Source of the DNA: Panacagrimonas sp052387695
GTDB taxonomy: Bacteria; Pseudomonadota; Gammaproteobacteria; Nevskiales; Nevskiaceae
Assembly: GCA_052387695.1 (NCBI GenBank)
Contig: JBQTIX010000044.1
Coordinates: 1-64,000, forward strand
Direction: 5' to 3'
DNA: 64,000 bases
Translations under genes and position numbers: made by a program
Shown here: positions 53,235-64,000 of the stretch, piece after piece
How positions within the stretch are numbered: position 1 is the first letter of the stretch
Layout: each line of letters begins with the position of its first letter
The notes under the pieces: generated by a model
Told to the model about the DNA's origin: nothing
Databases searched by the model: none
The model's input: the letters and a program-made list of their open reading frames with translations, nothing else

Positions 53235-54283
53235 GGTGGTGGGGGAACATTTCCCAGGCTTTGCGAGAACTCGGCCAGCTCGTCGAGCTTCTCGGCAGCC
53301 TTGCCGGTCAGGATGATGTCCCTCGCAAGCTTCACGCCTTCGAGCAGGTTGGGCGTGATGCCGGCCACGTAGAGCGCCGCGCCGGCATTGATGGTGACGA
53401 TCTCGCGCGCCGGGCCGGCCATGCCGGACAGCGCGCTGCGTACCAGGGCCAGGCTTTGCAAGGGGCTGGCGGCCTTGATCGAGGAAAGATCACCCGGCTC
53501 GATGTCGAACCCGCTCGGTGTCAGCGTGCTCAAGCGAATTTCGCCGTGACGCAACTCAGCGAACGAGGTGCGTGCGGCGATCGAAATCTCGTCGAGACCA
53601 TCGTCGCTGTGCACCACCAGGACGTGTTCCGCGCCGAGCTGTTTGAGCACCTGCGCCACCGGCCGCAGCCAGACCTTGTCCCACACGCCAATGATCTGAC
53701 GCCGGGCGCCGGCCGGGTTGGTCAGCGGCCCGAGCAGATTGAAGAGGGTGCGCACCGCCATCTCGCGGCGCGGACCGATGGCGTGCTTCATCGCCGAGTG
53801 GAACGCGGGTGCGAACATGAAGCCGATGCCGACCTGGTGCACACAGCGCGCCACCGACTCCGGCGACAGGTCCAGGCGCACGCCCGCCGCTTCGAGCAGG
53901 TCCGCGCTGCCGCTGGTGCCCGAGACCGATCGGTTGCCGTGCTTGGCCACGCGCCCGCCGGCCGCCGCCACCACGAAGGCCGAGGCGGTGGAGACATTGA
54001 ACAGGCCTGCGCGGTCGCCGCCGGTGCCGCAGGTATCGATCAGGTGTTCGCGGAATTCTTCGTGCACCGGCATCGGTGTGGCCAGTTCGCGCATCACCTC
54101 TACGGCTCCGGTCAGCTCGTCGACCGTCTCGCCCTTCATCCTCAGCGCGATCAGAAAACCTGCGATCTGCGCCGGTGTGCACTGCCCGGTCATGATCGCG
54201 CGCATCACCGACGTCATCTCGGCGCGCGACAGGCCATGATGGTCGACGACGCGCTGCAGCGCCTCGACGATGGTTGTCGTCAT
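53231..54283 (-). CDS. trpD: Anthranilate phosphoribosyltransferase
   Basis: A 350-residue TrpD that joins anthranilate to PRPP. CGTGGDRAGLFNVST is the PRPP/magnesium glycine-rich loop, KHGNRSVSGTSGSADLLE the anthranilate site, and FNLLGPLTNPAG is also conserved. It overlaps both neighbours by 4 bases, showing a tight trpG-trpD-trpC operon. Confidence 0.96.
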   Translation of the reverse strand: MTTTIVEALQRVVDHHGLSRAEMTSVMRAIMTGQCTPAQIAGFLIALRMKGETVDELTGAVEVMRELATPMPVHEEFREHLIDTCGTGGDRAGLFNVSTASAFVVAAAGGRVAKHGNRSVSGTSGSADLLEAAGVRLDLSPESVARCVHQVGIGFMFAPAFHSAMKHAIGPRREMAVRTLFNLLGPLTNPAGARRQIIGVWDKVWLRPVAQVLKQLGAEHVLVVHSDDGLDEISIAARTSFAELRHGEIRLSTLTPSGFDIEPGDLSSIKAASPLQSLALVRSALSGMAGPAREIVTINAGAALYVAGITPNLLEGVKLARDIILTGKAAEKLDELAEFSQSLGNVPPPP

Positions 54284-54864
54284 GACGCCCCCTCCAGGAA
54301 ATTCCTGAGCAGGTGATGACCGTGCTCGGTCAGGATCGATTCCGGATGGAACTGCACGCCCTCGATCGACAGGCTGCGATGGCGCAGGCCCATCACCTCG
54401 TCGGTGCCGCCGTCCTCGAGTTCGGTCCAGGCAGTGATTTCGAAGCACTCCGGCAGATCGGCGCGGTCCACGATCAGCGAGTGGTAGCGCGTCGCCGTGT
54501 AGGGCGTCGGCAGATCCTTGAACACGCCGCGCCCGCGGTGGTGGATGCGGCTGGTCTTGCCGTGCATGACGCCGCGTGCACGCTTCACGGCGCCGCCGAA
54601 AGCCTGGCCGATGGCCTGGTGACCCAGGCATACGCCGAGGATCGGGAATTTGCCCTGTAACTGCGCGATCAGGTCCAGGCACACGCCGGCCTCGTTGGGC
54701 GTGCACGGTCCCGGGGAGAGCACGATGTGGCTGGGCTTGCGTGCCGCCACCTCGTCCACCGTGATCTGGTCGTTGCGATGCACCTCGACCTCCGCCCCCA
54801 GCTCTCCGAGGTACTGCACGAGGTTGTAGGTGAAAGAATCGTAGTTATCGATCATGAGGATCAT
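54280..54864 (-). CDS. trpG: Anthranilate synthase glutamine amidotransferase subunit
   Basis: A 194-residue class I glutamine amidotransferase (TrpG/PabA). The nucleophile is the Cys in GVCLGHQAIGQAFGG (about residue 79), with catalytic His-Glu in VQFHPESILTEHG. It supplies ammonia to TrpE, which is not in the window, and may also serve p-aminobenzoate synthesis. It heads the trpGDC operon. Confidence 0.94.
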   Translation of the reverse strand: MILMIDNYDSFTYNLVQYLGELGAEVEVHRNDQITVDEVAARKPSHIVLSPGPCTPNEAGVCLDLIAQLQGKFPILGVCLGHQAIGQAFGGAVKRARGVMHGKTSRIHHRGRGVFKDLPTPYTATRYHSLIVDRADLPECFEITAWTELEDGGTDEVMGLRHRSLSIEGVQFHPESILTEHGHHLLRNFLEGAS

Positions 54865-55430
54865 ATTGGCGCCTAGAGCTTTGAATATATTGATTTGTAC
54901 CCGCCGTTATCTGGGTCGGATACGCCCTTCGATACCCCCACGCTACTTCATCGCAGAGGGCAGTTGCTCAAGGGTGAGTCGCCAGCGATTCATGTCGAAA
55001 AAGGCCGAAACGTAAAGACCCCGTCATGTTACCCGTGGCTTCGGCGATGCGATACGACTGCGCAACACGGCCCTGCATCGGGCGGGCGCTTGGAATGGTC
55101 CGTCTGAGTCGGCCCCGTTCGGGCCTGCAAGGGGCCGCCCCATCCGGTAGTGCATCAGTATGAAATCCGTTCGCACCGAGTGGTAGCGCCGCGACAGCGG
55201 CACTGATTGCGCAGCAATGCTGCGTATCGAGGTGCCGGGCGTGCCCTTGATACGCGACGCTTCCCTCGGTACGCCCGCTGCGCGGCTACTCGGGCCGAAC
55301 GGAGTTCTGGAATTCAAACTGATGCACTACCCCCCATCCTCATGCAGAGGCGGCCCGATCGCGGGGCCGTGGCCTTTTGGTCCGCTCATCCGGACAATGG
55401 CGCTCCTGTTCGCTGCCGCGCTCCAGACCC
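54865..55430. other. Gap between trpG and pgk with a palindromic element
   Basis: These 566 bases contain the divergent promoters of trpG and pgk and a 186-base palindromic element at 55146-55331. No leader peptide with tandem Trp codons and no gene is seen. Confidence 0.55.
55146..55331. repeat. Palindromic element with GGTAGTG ends, copy 1 (186 bp)
   Basis: GGTAGTGCATCAGT (55146-55159) is perfectly repeated in inverse at 55318-55331. Inside are matching GTATCGAG and TGATACGC and GTAGC and GCTAC pairs, so the whole element can fold on itself. A second copy of similar length and internal layout is at 62109-62297. It carries no gene, and resembles a MITE or large BIME. Confidence 0.7.
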
Positions 55431-56611
<1,181 letters not shown>

Positions 56612-56615
<4 letters not shown>

Positions 56616-59600
56616 ACGACCAGCGTCCTGCTCCGGTGCACGTCCCCGGGCCCACTGCCTTGCGCGCGGTACTGGGCGGGGCATTTGCCAAGGGCATGGA
56701 TTACGCGCGTCGCGGGCAGGTCCTGGGCGTGTGGTGGGAGACGCCCGCCGGACCCCTGGCGGCGCGTGTGCAGGGGACCGAGGACGAGCCCTACCAGTGC
56801 CGGATCACCTGGTCCGACCTGAAGGGGCGGCTGGAGGTGGAAGGTGAATGCAGTTGCCCGGTCGGATTCAACTGCAAGCACGTTGCAGCCGCGCTGATCC
56901 AGGCCAACATCCGGCCGCCATCGGACCACCCGCCGGACGAGGCGGAGGTGCCGCCGCCGGTGCTGTCGATGCACGCGCCCGACCAGAGGATGGAGCCGGA
57001 TTGGCAGCGACAGGTTCGTCAGCCCTTTCCCGGCGCGCCGCCGCGCGCCAGCCGCAGCCCGTTCGAACGGTGGAGGGATGCGCTCAAGTCCGCGGTCGAG
57101 CCGGGAAGATCGGCTGCGCCGCCACCGGATGTGCCGGAACGGTTGCTGTACCTGTTGTCGCCCGACCCCGACGTCCCGGTGCCGCGCGGGGTGCAGGTGC
57201 AGCCGGTGGTGGCGCGAGCGCTCAAGGGGGGCGGCTTCAGCACGCCCAAGCCGCTGAACAACGGTCCCGAAAGTCAGGCGCGCTACGTGACGGACGGGGA
57301 TCGGCGTCTGCTGTCCCTGATGCGGGCGCAGCAGTCGCCTGGCGCCGGATTTCGCGTCGAGCAGGACTGGGGCGTGGAGTTGTTGCGCAAACTGCTCGAC
57401 AGCGGGCGTTGCCACTGGCTCGATGTGAACACCCCCGCGCTCAGGTCCGGACCGGAACGCCGCGGACAATTCATGTGGGACCTGGGCGCCGACGCGCACA
57501 GCCGGCCGCGGCTCGACGTGCCGAATTCGGCCGCGGTACTGCCGCTTGCGCCGCCCTGGTATGTCGATACGCGCGCGCAGCTCGCCGGTCCCGTCGAGAC
57601 TGGACTACCGCCGGGAGTCTGCTGCCAGTTGTTGCTGGCGCCGCCGCTGGCGCCCGCCGATGCAACGCAACTGCTGGCCGATTGGGGAGCGGCGCTGGGT
57701 GAGTGGTCGCAGGCCGTGCCGGCCCCGCCGCAACCGCGGATCGACCGGCGCAAGGGAATCAAGCCGGTGCCGGTGTTCGAACTCTCGCGCACCTTGCTGC
57801 GCCGGTACTACGGGCCGGAAGAATGGTTCGACGTGGGACGGCTGAGTTTCGACTACGACGGCGTGCGCGCCCCGCCCGGCGGCGCCGACCAGGCCCTGAT
57901 GCAGGTCGATGGCGATCGCGTGATCGAGATCACGCGATCGCCGGACCGCGAGAACAAGGCCAGTCAGAACCTGCGCTCGATCGGAATTCTTCCGATGCAG
58001 GACGACTACGGCCGGCCGATGCCCTACTGGGTGCCCAATCCCACCGTCGGCCGCGCCGGATGGATCGACTTTCTCGCCGTGCAGGCGCCGAAGCTGCGTG
58101 AGAAGGGCTGGCGCATCGAGGTCGCGGAGGATTTCCCCTGGCGCCTGCATGAGCCGGATGACATCTGGGACGCAGACATCGAGGAGGGTCGTGACTGGTT
58201 TGACCTAGCGCTCGACGTGATGGTCGATGGGACGCGCACGAAGCTGCTGCCCTTGCTGGTGGCGCTGCTCCACCAGACCTCGGACCGGCTCGACCTGCCC
58301 AGGCTCAAGGCCCTGTCCGACGACGCTCCGGTCGTGATCCGCGACGAACACGGCCGCCTGATCCGCCTGCCCGCGGGGCGCATCAAGCCGATCCTCGGCA
58401 CCCTGCTGGAGCTGTACGACGAGCGACCGCTCAGCGCCGACGGCCGCCTGCGCCTGCCGCGCAACGCCGGCATGCTGCTCGACGGTCTGGGCGAACACCT
58501 GCGTTACTCCGGCGGCGGGACCGTGCGCGAACTGGCGGAGCGGCTGCGCGGCGTCTCCGGCCTGGACCCGGTGGAGCCGCCCGCCGGTCTCCAGGGCGAA
58601 CTGCGTGATTACCAGCGTCACGGCCTGTCCTGGTTGCAGTTCCTGCGGCGCATGGACCTGGCCGGGGTGCTGGCCGACGACATGGGCCTGGGCAAGACCG
58701 TGCAGACCCTCGCGCACGTTCTGCTCGAAAAAGAACAAGGCCGGCTGGATCGGCCGGCGCTGGTGATCGCCCCGACCAGCCTGATGTTCAACTGGCGCCG
58801 CGAGGCCGGACGCTTTGCCCCCGCGCTGCGCGTGCTGGTGCTGCATGGGCTGGATCGCCGACGGGATTTCGAGCGCATCACCGAACACGATCTGGTGCTG
58901 AGCACCTATCCACTGCTGGCGCGCGACATCGAGGTACTGAAGGCGCAGCCCTGGCATCTGCTCGTGCTCGACGAGGCGCAGAACATCAAGAACGCCAAGT
59001 CCAAATCGGCACAACTGGTGGCGCAACTCGACACGCGGCATCGGCTGGCGCTCACCGGCACGCCGCTGGAGAATCATCTCGGCGAACTGTGGTCGCTGTT
59101 CCATTTCCTGATGCCGGGTTATCTGGCCGACGAGCGCGCGTTCCGCCGCCGCTTCCGCACGCCGATCGAGAAACACGGCGACGCCGAAGTCCGCACGCAA
59201 CTCGCTCGCAGGATCGCGCCTTTTCTGCTGCGCCGGACCAAGCAGGAAGTCGCCTCGGAACTGCCGCCGCGCACCGAGATCATCCGCAGCGTCGCGCTCG
59301 AAGGCGCCCAGCGCGATCTGTACGAAACCGTGCGCGCAGCGATGCAGGAAAAGGTGCGGCGCGAGATCGAACAGCGCGGCCTGGCGCGTTCACAGATCGT
59401 CGTGCTCGATGCCCTGCTGAAACTGCGCCAGATCTGTTGCGATCCGCGTCTGCTGAAAATGGAATCGGCCAGGTCCGTGCGCGAATCGGCCAAGCTGGAT
59501 TTGCTGATGAACCTGCTGCCGGAAATGCTCGACGAGGGCCGGCGCGTGCTGTTGTTCTCGCAATTCACCTCGATGCTGGCCCTGATCGAAGAAGAGTTGA

Positions 59601-59998
59601 AGGCGCGCGGCATCGCCTACCTGAAACTCACCGGCGACACCAAGGACCGACAGAGCCTGGTGGATCGCTTTCAGAAGCAGGAAGTGCCGTTGTTCCTGAT
59701 CAGCCTCAAGGCCGGCGGCGTGGGCCTCAACCTCACCGCCGCCGACACCGTGATCCACTACGACCCCTGGTGGAATCCCGCCGTCGAGAACCAGGCTACG
59801 GACCGTGCGCACCGCATCGGCCAGGACAAGCCGGTGTTCGTCTACAAGCTCTACACGGAGAACACGGTCGAAGAGAAGATCGCCGCGCTTCAGGCGGTCA
59901 AGCGCGAACTGGCAGATGCGCTGTTTGGAGAGGGCACCGCCGGCACGATCAAGCTCGACGGCGAGACACTGGCGAAGCTGTTCGATCCGCTGGCCTGA
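56612..59998 (+). CDS. SWIM-domain SNF2-family ATPase
   Basis: A protein of up to 1128 residues. A SWIM zinc motif C80-S-C82...C88-K-H90 is near the N-terminus. The C-terminal half is a SNF2 helicase-like ATPase with LADDMGLGKTVQTLAH (motif I, about 688), VIAPTSLMFNW, DEAQNIKNAKS (motif II), LTGTPLENH (III) and the second lobe SLKAGGVGLNLTAADTV and TDRAHRIGQDKPV. Such proteins translocate on DNA and are linked to transcription or repair in bacteria (RapA/HepA relatives). The start is uncertain: TTG at 56612 overlaps pgk, and a GTG at 56636 or ATG at 56696 are alternatives. Confidence 0.9.
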
Positions 59999-60143
59999 GG
60001 TGCGTGGAGGTCCGGTATTCGGCCGTGCGCTCCTGGGTCGGCCCGGACCGGGTCGGGCGAATCCGCCGAAGCGGACGACGTATGCCCCGCGTGATACGTT
60101 TCCGCACCCTCTCACGACGACCAAGAGGACGGGGGAATCGGGG

Positions 60144-60974
60144 ATGCGCATCAACCATAAGCAGAGCGCGGGCCTTGTCCTGCTGGCGGTAGGGGCCTTG
60201 TCGGGCTGCGCCGCGATCCAGGAGGTTCGGCAGGAGGTGCAGCAGAGCGAGGTGTTTCGCGATGCCCGCGACATGGTCGGCAAAGCGGTCAACACCCTCA
60301 GCGGCGAAGCCAAGGCGATCAAGCAACGCATGCAGCGTTATGTCAAGGACAAAGCGCTGCTGGAAAAATTTCACGACGCTGCCGCGCACAGCGAGTCCGC
60401 ATTGCTGTCGGTCCTGCACCAATCCCGCCTTCCCGCCAGCGGCCAGACCGGGGGCGACGGCAAACCGGGCACCCGTCCCGGCGCGTCGCCGCGCAGGCGC
60501 ACCGAGTTTCCGCTGCCGGAGAAGTATTCCGGCGATATGCGCTGGCCGCTCGATGCCGGCATCGTCAGCTCCGAGTACGGCGCCCGCTGGGGCAAGGCGC
60601 ACAAGGGCATCGATATCGCGGCGGACGTCGGCGAGCCGGTGCACGCGGTGGCCGACGGCGTGGTGATCTACGCCGACGACAAGATGAGCGGCTACGGCAA
60701 CGTGGTGATCCTGCAACACGACGATCAGACCACCACGTTCTACGCCCACAACAGCGAGATGAAGGTCGCCGCAGACATGCCGGTCAAGCGCGGCGAAGTG
60801 ATCGCCCTGGTCGGCAACACCGGCCGTTCCACCGGACCCCACACCCACTTCGAGATCCGGGTCGGCGACGAGGCGGTCGATCCGCGCACCCTGCTACCGG
60901 AAAAGAAAAAGTTCGCAGAAGACGGAAATATTGCCGAAGACCCGGACGACGCGCCCGCAGCAGCCCCGCGATAA
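60144..60974 (+). CDS. M23-family (LytM) peptidase lipoprotein
   Basis: A 276-residue lipoprotein (lipobox ALSGC, C22) with a helical region (about 30-90), a Pro/Arg-rich linker and a C-terminal M23 LytM domain. The zinc ligands are visible in AHKGIDIAADVG (H-x3-D) and GPHTHFEIRV (HxH). It is likely an endopeptidase or an activator of amidases (NlpD/EnvC-like) at the cell wall. GGGGGAATCGGGG precedes the ATG. Confidence 0.88.
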   Translation: MRINHKQSAGLVLLAVGALSGCAAIQEVRQEVQQSEVFRDARDMVGKAVNTLSGEAKAIKQRMQRYVKDKALLEKFHDAAAHSESALLSVLHQSRLPASGQTGGDGKPGTRPGASPRRRTEFPLPEKYSGDMRWPLDAGIVSSEYGARWGKAHKGIDIAADVGEPVHAVADGVVIYADDKMSGYGNVVILQHDDQTTTFYAHNSEMKVAADMPVKRGEVIALVGNTGRSTGPHTHFEIRVGDEAVDPRTLLPEKKKFAEDGNIAEDPDDAPAAAPR

Positions 60975-61305
60975 GCCTTGCCCTACCCCTCGGACTAAAG
61001 ACATCAACATGAGCCGGGCGATTCAGCGTCGTGCGCGGTGCCAGACCCGTGCCCACGAACACCATGTCGAACCGCTGCGCGGGACGTTCCCGCGGATCGG
61101 TTTGTGATGTCTGTTTCCTCTCCTCCTTCTATCGAGATGCTGCTGGAAGTCCTGCCCCGCCCTGCGTGGTGCTCGTAGTGCGGGATGAGGATGGCGACCC
61201 CGATGTTAGCGGGCTAGGTTCGTCCTGAAAGTCCCCACCCGGGATCGGTAGATGCATGTTGACCGTGGCACGCGGTCCAAGGAAGTCGGTGGCGCGCGCG
61301 GGCAA
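60975..61305. other. Intergenic region, nothing recognised
   Basis: These 331 bases separate the M23 peptidase gene and the TetR regulator gene. No gene, clear terminator or RNA motif is seen. An AT-poor stretch of short frames without motifs fills it. Confidence 0.5.
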
Positions 61306-61947
61306 TCAACCCGGAGGCCGAAAGAAGCTGGCGATAAACCTCACCAGCGCATCGCGGTCCTTGAGTCCCATCATGCTGTGCGAGATCTGCTCATCGATCA
61401 GCAGCGACGACATGCCGTGAACCAGGCACCAGGAGGCGATCACACCCCCCCCGATCACCATCGGATTGCCGTTCTTGCCCACGATTCCGGCGACGACCCG
61501 GAACAGGTACGAGATACCTTCCGCAAATGCGGCATTCGTGGTCTGGCTCATATTGCCGCCGACGGCGAGGCGTCGCCCGGGGAGTGCGCGCGGTCCCATC
61601 ATGAGGCCGTAAAGGCCCGGCTCGGTGCAGGCAAACCGGATGTAGCCCTGTGCCATGGCGACGGACTGCTCCATGGGATCGGTGCTGGATTCGAAACCGG
61701 CCTTCATCGCGTCCCGCAGCAGTTGGTCGCCCTCCGCCGCGATGGCCGAGAACAGGTCCTTCATGTCCGCGAAATGCGTATACGGCGCCGTCTGCGAAAC
61801 CCCGGCGCGCCGCGCAACCCCGCGAAGGCTCAGGCCCTCGATGCCTTCCTTGCGAAGCATCTCGAGGCCGGCACGGACCAGCGCCGCCCGCAGATCGCCA
61901 TGGTGGTAGCGATCTGGCGGCTTGCGGGTCGGGATTTTTCGGGCCAC
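61306..61947 (-). CDS. TetR/AcrR-family transcriptional regulator
   Basis: A 213-residue regulator with an N-terminal HTH (about 15-65: ALVRAGLEMLRKEGIEGLSLRGVARRAGVSQTAPYTHF, shown in part by RGVARRAGVSQTAPYTHF) and a C-terminal TetR ligand domain of the WHG-like type. Two palindromes lie directly upstream (61970-61980 and 61998-62010), so autoregulation is likely. It is divergent from the TonB-dependent receptor gene at 62360, a possible target. Confidence 0.9.
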   Translation of the reverse strand: MARKIPTRKPPDRYHHGDLRAALVRAGLEMLRKEGIEGLSLRGVARRAGVSQTAPYTHFADMKDLFSAIAAEGDQLLRDAMKAGFESSTDPMEQSVAMAQGYIRFACTEPGLYGLMMGPRALPGRRLAVGGNMSQTTNAAFAEGISYLFRVVAGIVGKNGNPMVIGGGVIASWCLVHGMSSLLIDEQISHSMMGLKDRDALVRFIASFFRPPG

Positions 61948-61969
61948 TCGCTCTCCTGCGCGTCTATCT

Positions 61970-61980
61970 TGACACTGTCA
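61970..61980. promoter_or_regulatory. Candidate TetR operator TGACA-c-TGTCA
   Basis: A perfect palindrome 22 bases upstream of the TetR start codon. Its core matches that of the next palindrome (TTGACxCxGTCA). Confidence 0.6.
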
Positions 61981-61997
61981 TCATTGCCGTTCTAGTC

Positions 61998-62010
61998 TTG
62001 ACGCCGTCAA
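61998..62010. promoter_or_regulatory. Candidate TetR operator TTGACG-c-CGTCAA
   Basis: A perfect 13-base palindrome whose centre is 29 bases from the first operator. Two similar palindromes spaced about three helical turns apart are what a TetR repressor pair would need. Confidence 0.6.
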
Positions 62011-62108
62011 CATGTGGAATTGCAGCTTATCGCGCTGACGACGAAGCGATGCGGGTGTGCGGAACCACAGCATATCGGACCACGCCGCAGGAACCCGCTC
62101 GGATTCCG

Positions 62109-62297
62109 GGTAGTGAGTCAGTTTGAATTTATTCGAACCGTTCATCCCGAGTAGCGCCGGCCCGTTCGTCCCGAGTAGCCGCGAAGCGGCGTATCGAGGG
62201 AAGCGCCGCGTATCGAGGGAGCGCCGGTGCCTCGATACGCACTGCGCTTCGCGCAGAGGCTACTCGGCACGAACGGAATTCAAACTGACCCACTACC
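62109..62297. repeat. Palindromic element with GGTAGTG ends, copy 2 (189 bp)
   Basis: The ends, 62109-62129 and 62277-62297, are inverted over 21 bases with one mismatch (GGTAGTGAGTCAGTTTGAATT against its mirror). Inside lie two CGTATCGAGGGA-type repeats and the inverse CCTCGATACGC, and CGAGTAGC with GCTACTCG. Copy 1 is at 55146-55331. Confidence 0.75.
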
Positions 62298-62359
62298 GGA
62301 TTCTGCATGCCTCCACGCCACGCCATGACGCTCGATAAAACCAGGAAGGAGGGAAACGA

Positions 62360-64000
62360 ATGCTGACATCACCTTATGCGGCTGCGGCCGTCTTGCTCGG
62401 AGCGTGGTCGTTCGGGTTCTGCGCCGCGGCCGAAGAGACGTCACCGGCCGACGCTGAAGGGGATGCCCCGGCCTTGCCGTCGGGATTGCTCGAAACGATT
62501 CCGGTGGAGGTCCCCTCCCCGGACATTGTCGAAAAAAGTGAGGCCGAAAACACCGCGACGTCAGCCCGCATCGACGAGATCGTGGTCAGCGCACAGAAGC
62601 GCGAGGAGAACGTTCGCGACGTTCCCATTTCAATCCAGGCGTTTGGAGGCGAAGACCTCGCAGCGCGAGGCATCGAGAACACCAGACAGCTCGATCGCGT
62701 CGTGCCCAGCTTGCAGTTCGCGAGCATCGCCGCGTTCCCGCTGGTTTTCATTCGCGGCCTGGGATCGGACAATTTCGTTCCCTCGGCGGACCCGAGCATC
62801 GCGACCTACATCGACGGCATCTATGTCCCGAACGGTGCCGCATCGGTTCACTCGCTATCCAACATCGGGAGAGTCGAAGTGCTGAAGGGTCCGCAGGGAA
62901 CCCTGTTCGGGCGCAACGCGACCGGAGGCGCCATCAGCGTGGTGACACGGGAGCCGGGGGATGATTTCCAGACCTCCCTGGAAGGGCAGGTCGGCAACTT
63001 CGATACCCGTTCGATCAAGGGCAACCTGTCCGGTCCGCTCACCTCCTGGTTTTCCGCCGCGCTCTCGGGAGAAACCCAGCGCCGTGACGCCTACTACACC
63101 CATGTCACGGACGACCTGCCCGCCGATGAACTCGACGCGATTCGGCTGAAGCTGCTGTTCCGTCCTTCCGACGCCCTGTCGATCAGCCTGAGCGGCTACC
63201 GGTCGGAGCAGTCGGGGCTGTACGCCGTTCTGTACAAGAACGTCGACCCCAGTCTGCTCGGCAGCCTGGCCGGGATGCAGCCGCAGGAGGACAACTATGT
63301 CGGAGAGGGCGACGCTCCTTCTTCGACGGAAGCCAGCCAGAAATTGCTCTTCGGCACGCTGAGCTGGGAGTTGCCCTGGTTCGACCTGAAGCTGCTGGGC
63401 AGCGACCAGCGGCACCGCGGATCGGGAGAACTGGATTTCGATGGCTCGCCGTCGCCCGTCTCTGCCCTGACCGCGACGAATGTATTCACCGACCTTCGCA
63501 CCGGAGAACTGCAACTGGTCTCCCACGATGAAAGCTGGGGGGCGACGCATTTCACCTGGGTAGCGGGCCTCTATTACCTTGAGAGCAGCGCCGGTTTCGA
63601 TCCCGCCGTGGTGCAGATCGCGCCCGACTTCGTCGAATCGGCACTCGCGCTGACGGGTCTGCCGGTCCTGACCCAACTGGGCGCGCGGCTCGGCGAACTC
63701 TTCAACGCCTTCGGACTGCGGGCGACTCCGCTGGGCGATGGCGGGCTGTCGCTCCTGGCGCGCGGAGTTCTCGATACCCGCAGTTACTCGGCCTATGTGC
63801 AGGGAAGCTTCCATCTGAGCGACTGGATGGACCTGACCCTCGGCGGCAGGGCACAGCGCGAGAAGCGCTTTCTGACCCAGGCACAGACGGACCTGTCGGA
63901 TTTCAGCGGCAATGGCAGCACCACCGTGCTCCCGTTCGACCTGCAGAGCGCTCGCTCCTCGAACTTCTCGCCCAAGGCGGTCGTGAGCCTGCGGCCCGCA
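62360..64000 (+). CDS. TonB-dependent receptor (3' end beyond window)
   Basis: The frame is open from the ATG at 62360 (AAGGAGGGA upstream) through the last base, giving 547 residues. A signal peptide (about 1-24, ending FCAAA) is followed by a long Pro/Glu-rich spacer, the VVSAQKREENVRDVPISIQ box, a plug with VEVLKGPQGTLFGRNATGGA and the first half of the barrel. It is a paralogue of the receptor at 631, including the PWFDLKLLxSDQ and FDGS segments of the barrel. The likely upstream TetR regulator may control it. Confidence 0.92.
   Translation, partial: MLTSPYAAAAVLLGAWSFGFCAAAEETSPADAEGDAPALPSGLLETIPVEVPSPDIVEKSEAENTATSARIDEIVVSAQKREENVRDVPISIQAFGGEDLAARGIENTRQLDRVVPSLQFASIAAFPLVFIRGLGSDNFVPSADPSIATYIDGIYVPNGAASVHSLSNIGRVEVLKGPQGTLFGRNATGGAISVVTREPGDDFQTSLEGQVGNFDTRSIKGNLSGPLTSWFSAALSGETQRRDAYYTHVTDDLPADELDAIRLKLLFRPSDALSISLSGYRSEQSGLYAVLYKNVDPSLLGSLAGMQPQEDNYVGEGDAPSSTEASQKLLFGTLSWELPWFDLKLLGSDQRHRGSGELDFDGSPSPVSALTATNVFTDLRTGELQLVSHDESWGATHFTWVAGLYYLESSAGFDPAVVQIAPDFVESALALTGLPVLTQLGARLGELFNAFGLRATPLGDGGLSLLARGVLDTRSYSAYVQGSFHLSDWMDLTLGGRAQREKRFLTQAQTDLSDFSGNGSTTVLPFDLQSARSSNFSPKAVVSLRPA

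Larger units (their letters stand above)
61948..62359. other. Gap between TetR gene and TonB receptor: operators and palindromic element
   Basis: It contains twin TetR-type palindromes (61970-62010) and the 189-base palindromic element (62109-62297). The last 60 bases should carry the receptor promoter. No gene is seen. Confidence 0.6.

Overview
The window looks like a piece of chromosome from a high-GC, free-living gammaproteobacterium in the Xanthomonadales / Nevskiales / Steroidobacterales neighbourhood. The support is a dnaA-dnaN-recF-gyrB replication block, rdgC (a beta/gamma-proteobacterial gene), engB-cytochrome c4-dsbA downstream of polA, an sX13-like C-rich small RNA after polA, a CRP/Clp regulator beside speD and trpGDC, a class I PHA cluster with phaR, and several large TonB-dependent receptors. 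This placement is inferred from gene content and order; no 16S rRNA or tRNA gene is present. No CRISPR array was seen.

Layout. 1-120 is the 3' end of an IS1595-like transposase. 631-4740 encodes a TonB-dependent receptor and an OmpA-like porin. 5422-16234 is an unusual island: one prolyl-hydroxylase-like 2OG-Fe(II) oxygenase, three Asp/Asn beta-hydroxylase domains and three sulfotransferase domains (in fused and TPR-linked forms), grouped around a second TonB-dependent receptor and a TlpA-like thioredoxin. 16352-19673 holds housekeeping or orphan enzymes and rdgC. 19754-25942 is gyrB-recF-dnaN-dnaA, read on the minus strand, with a perfect DnaA box upstream of dnaA. 26418-32159 is a nitrogen-scavenging cluster: two biuret-hydrolase-like enzymes, an NCS2/AzgA-like permease, allophanate hydrolase and a GntR/FCD regulator, with a shared candidate operator. 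32257-36205 carries a DUF350 protein, a lytic transglycosylase, an esterase, lptM-lysA, and a REP-associated tyrosine transposase among its REP hairpins. 36282-42328 is polA, the sX13-like RNA, engB, cytochrome c4, dsbA and an M14 peptidase. 42472-48074 is a complete PHA cluster (phaP, phaC, phaB, phaA, a second phaB, phaR). 48081-54864 holds an MmyB-like regulator, small membrane proteins, speD, an OsmC protein, clp and trpGDC. 55431-60974 is pgk, a SWIM-SNF2 ATPase and an M23 peptidase lipoprotein. 61306 to the end is a TetR regulator with twin operators and a third TonB-dependent receptor cut by the window edge.

The strongest candidate for an undescribed system is the hydroxylase/sulfotransferase island. 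Fusion of an Asp/Asn hydroxylase to a sulfotransferase, and TPR modules on two other enzymes, suggest that a peptide or protein is first hydroxylated and then O-sulfated, with the neighbouring TonB-dependent receptor as partner, importer or substrate. The substrate is not visible.

Three families of palindromic repeats are scattered through the window: REP hairpins around the RAYT transposase, a GTAGGTCGGTTCAAGCC-type element in two convergent gaps, and a roughly 187-bp element with terminal inverted repeats present twice.
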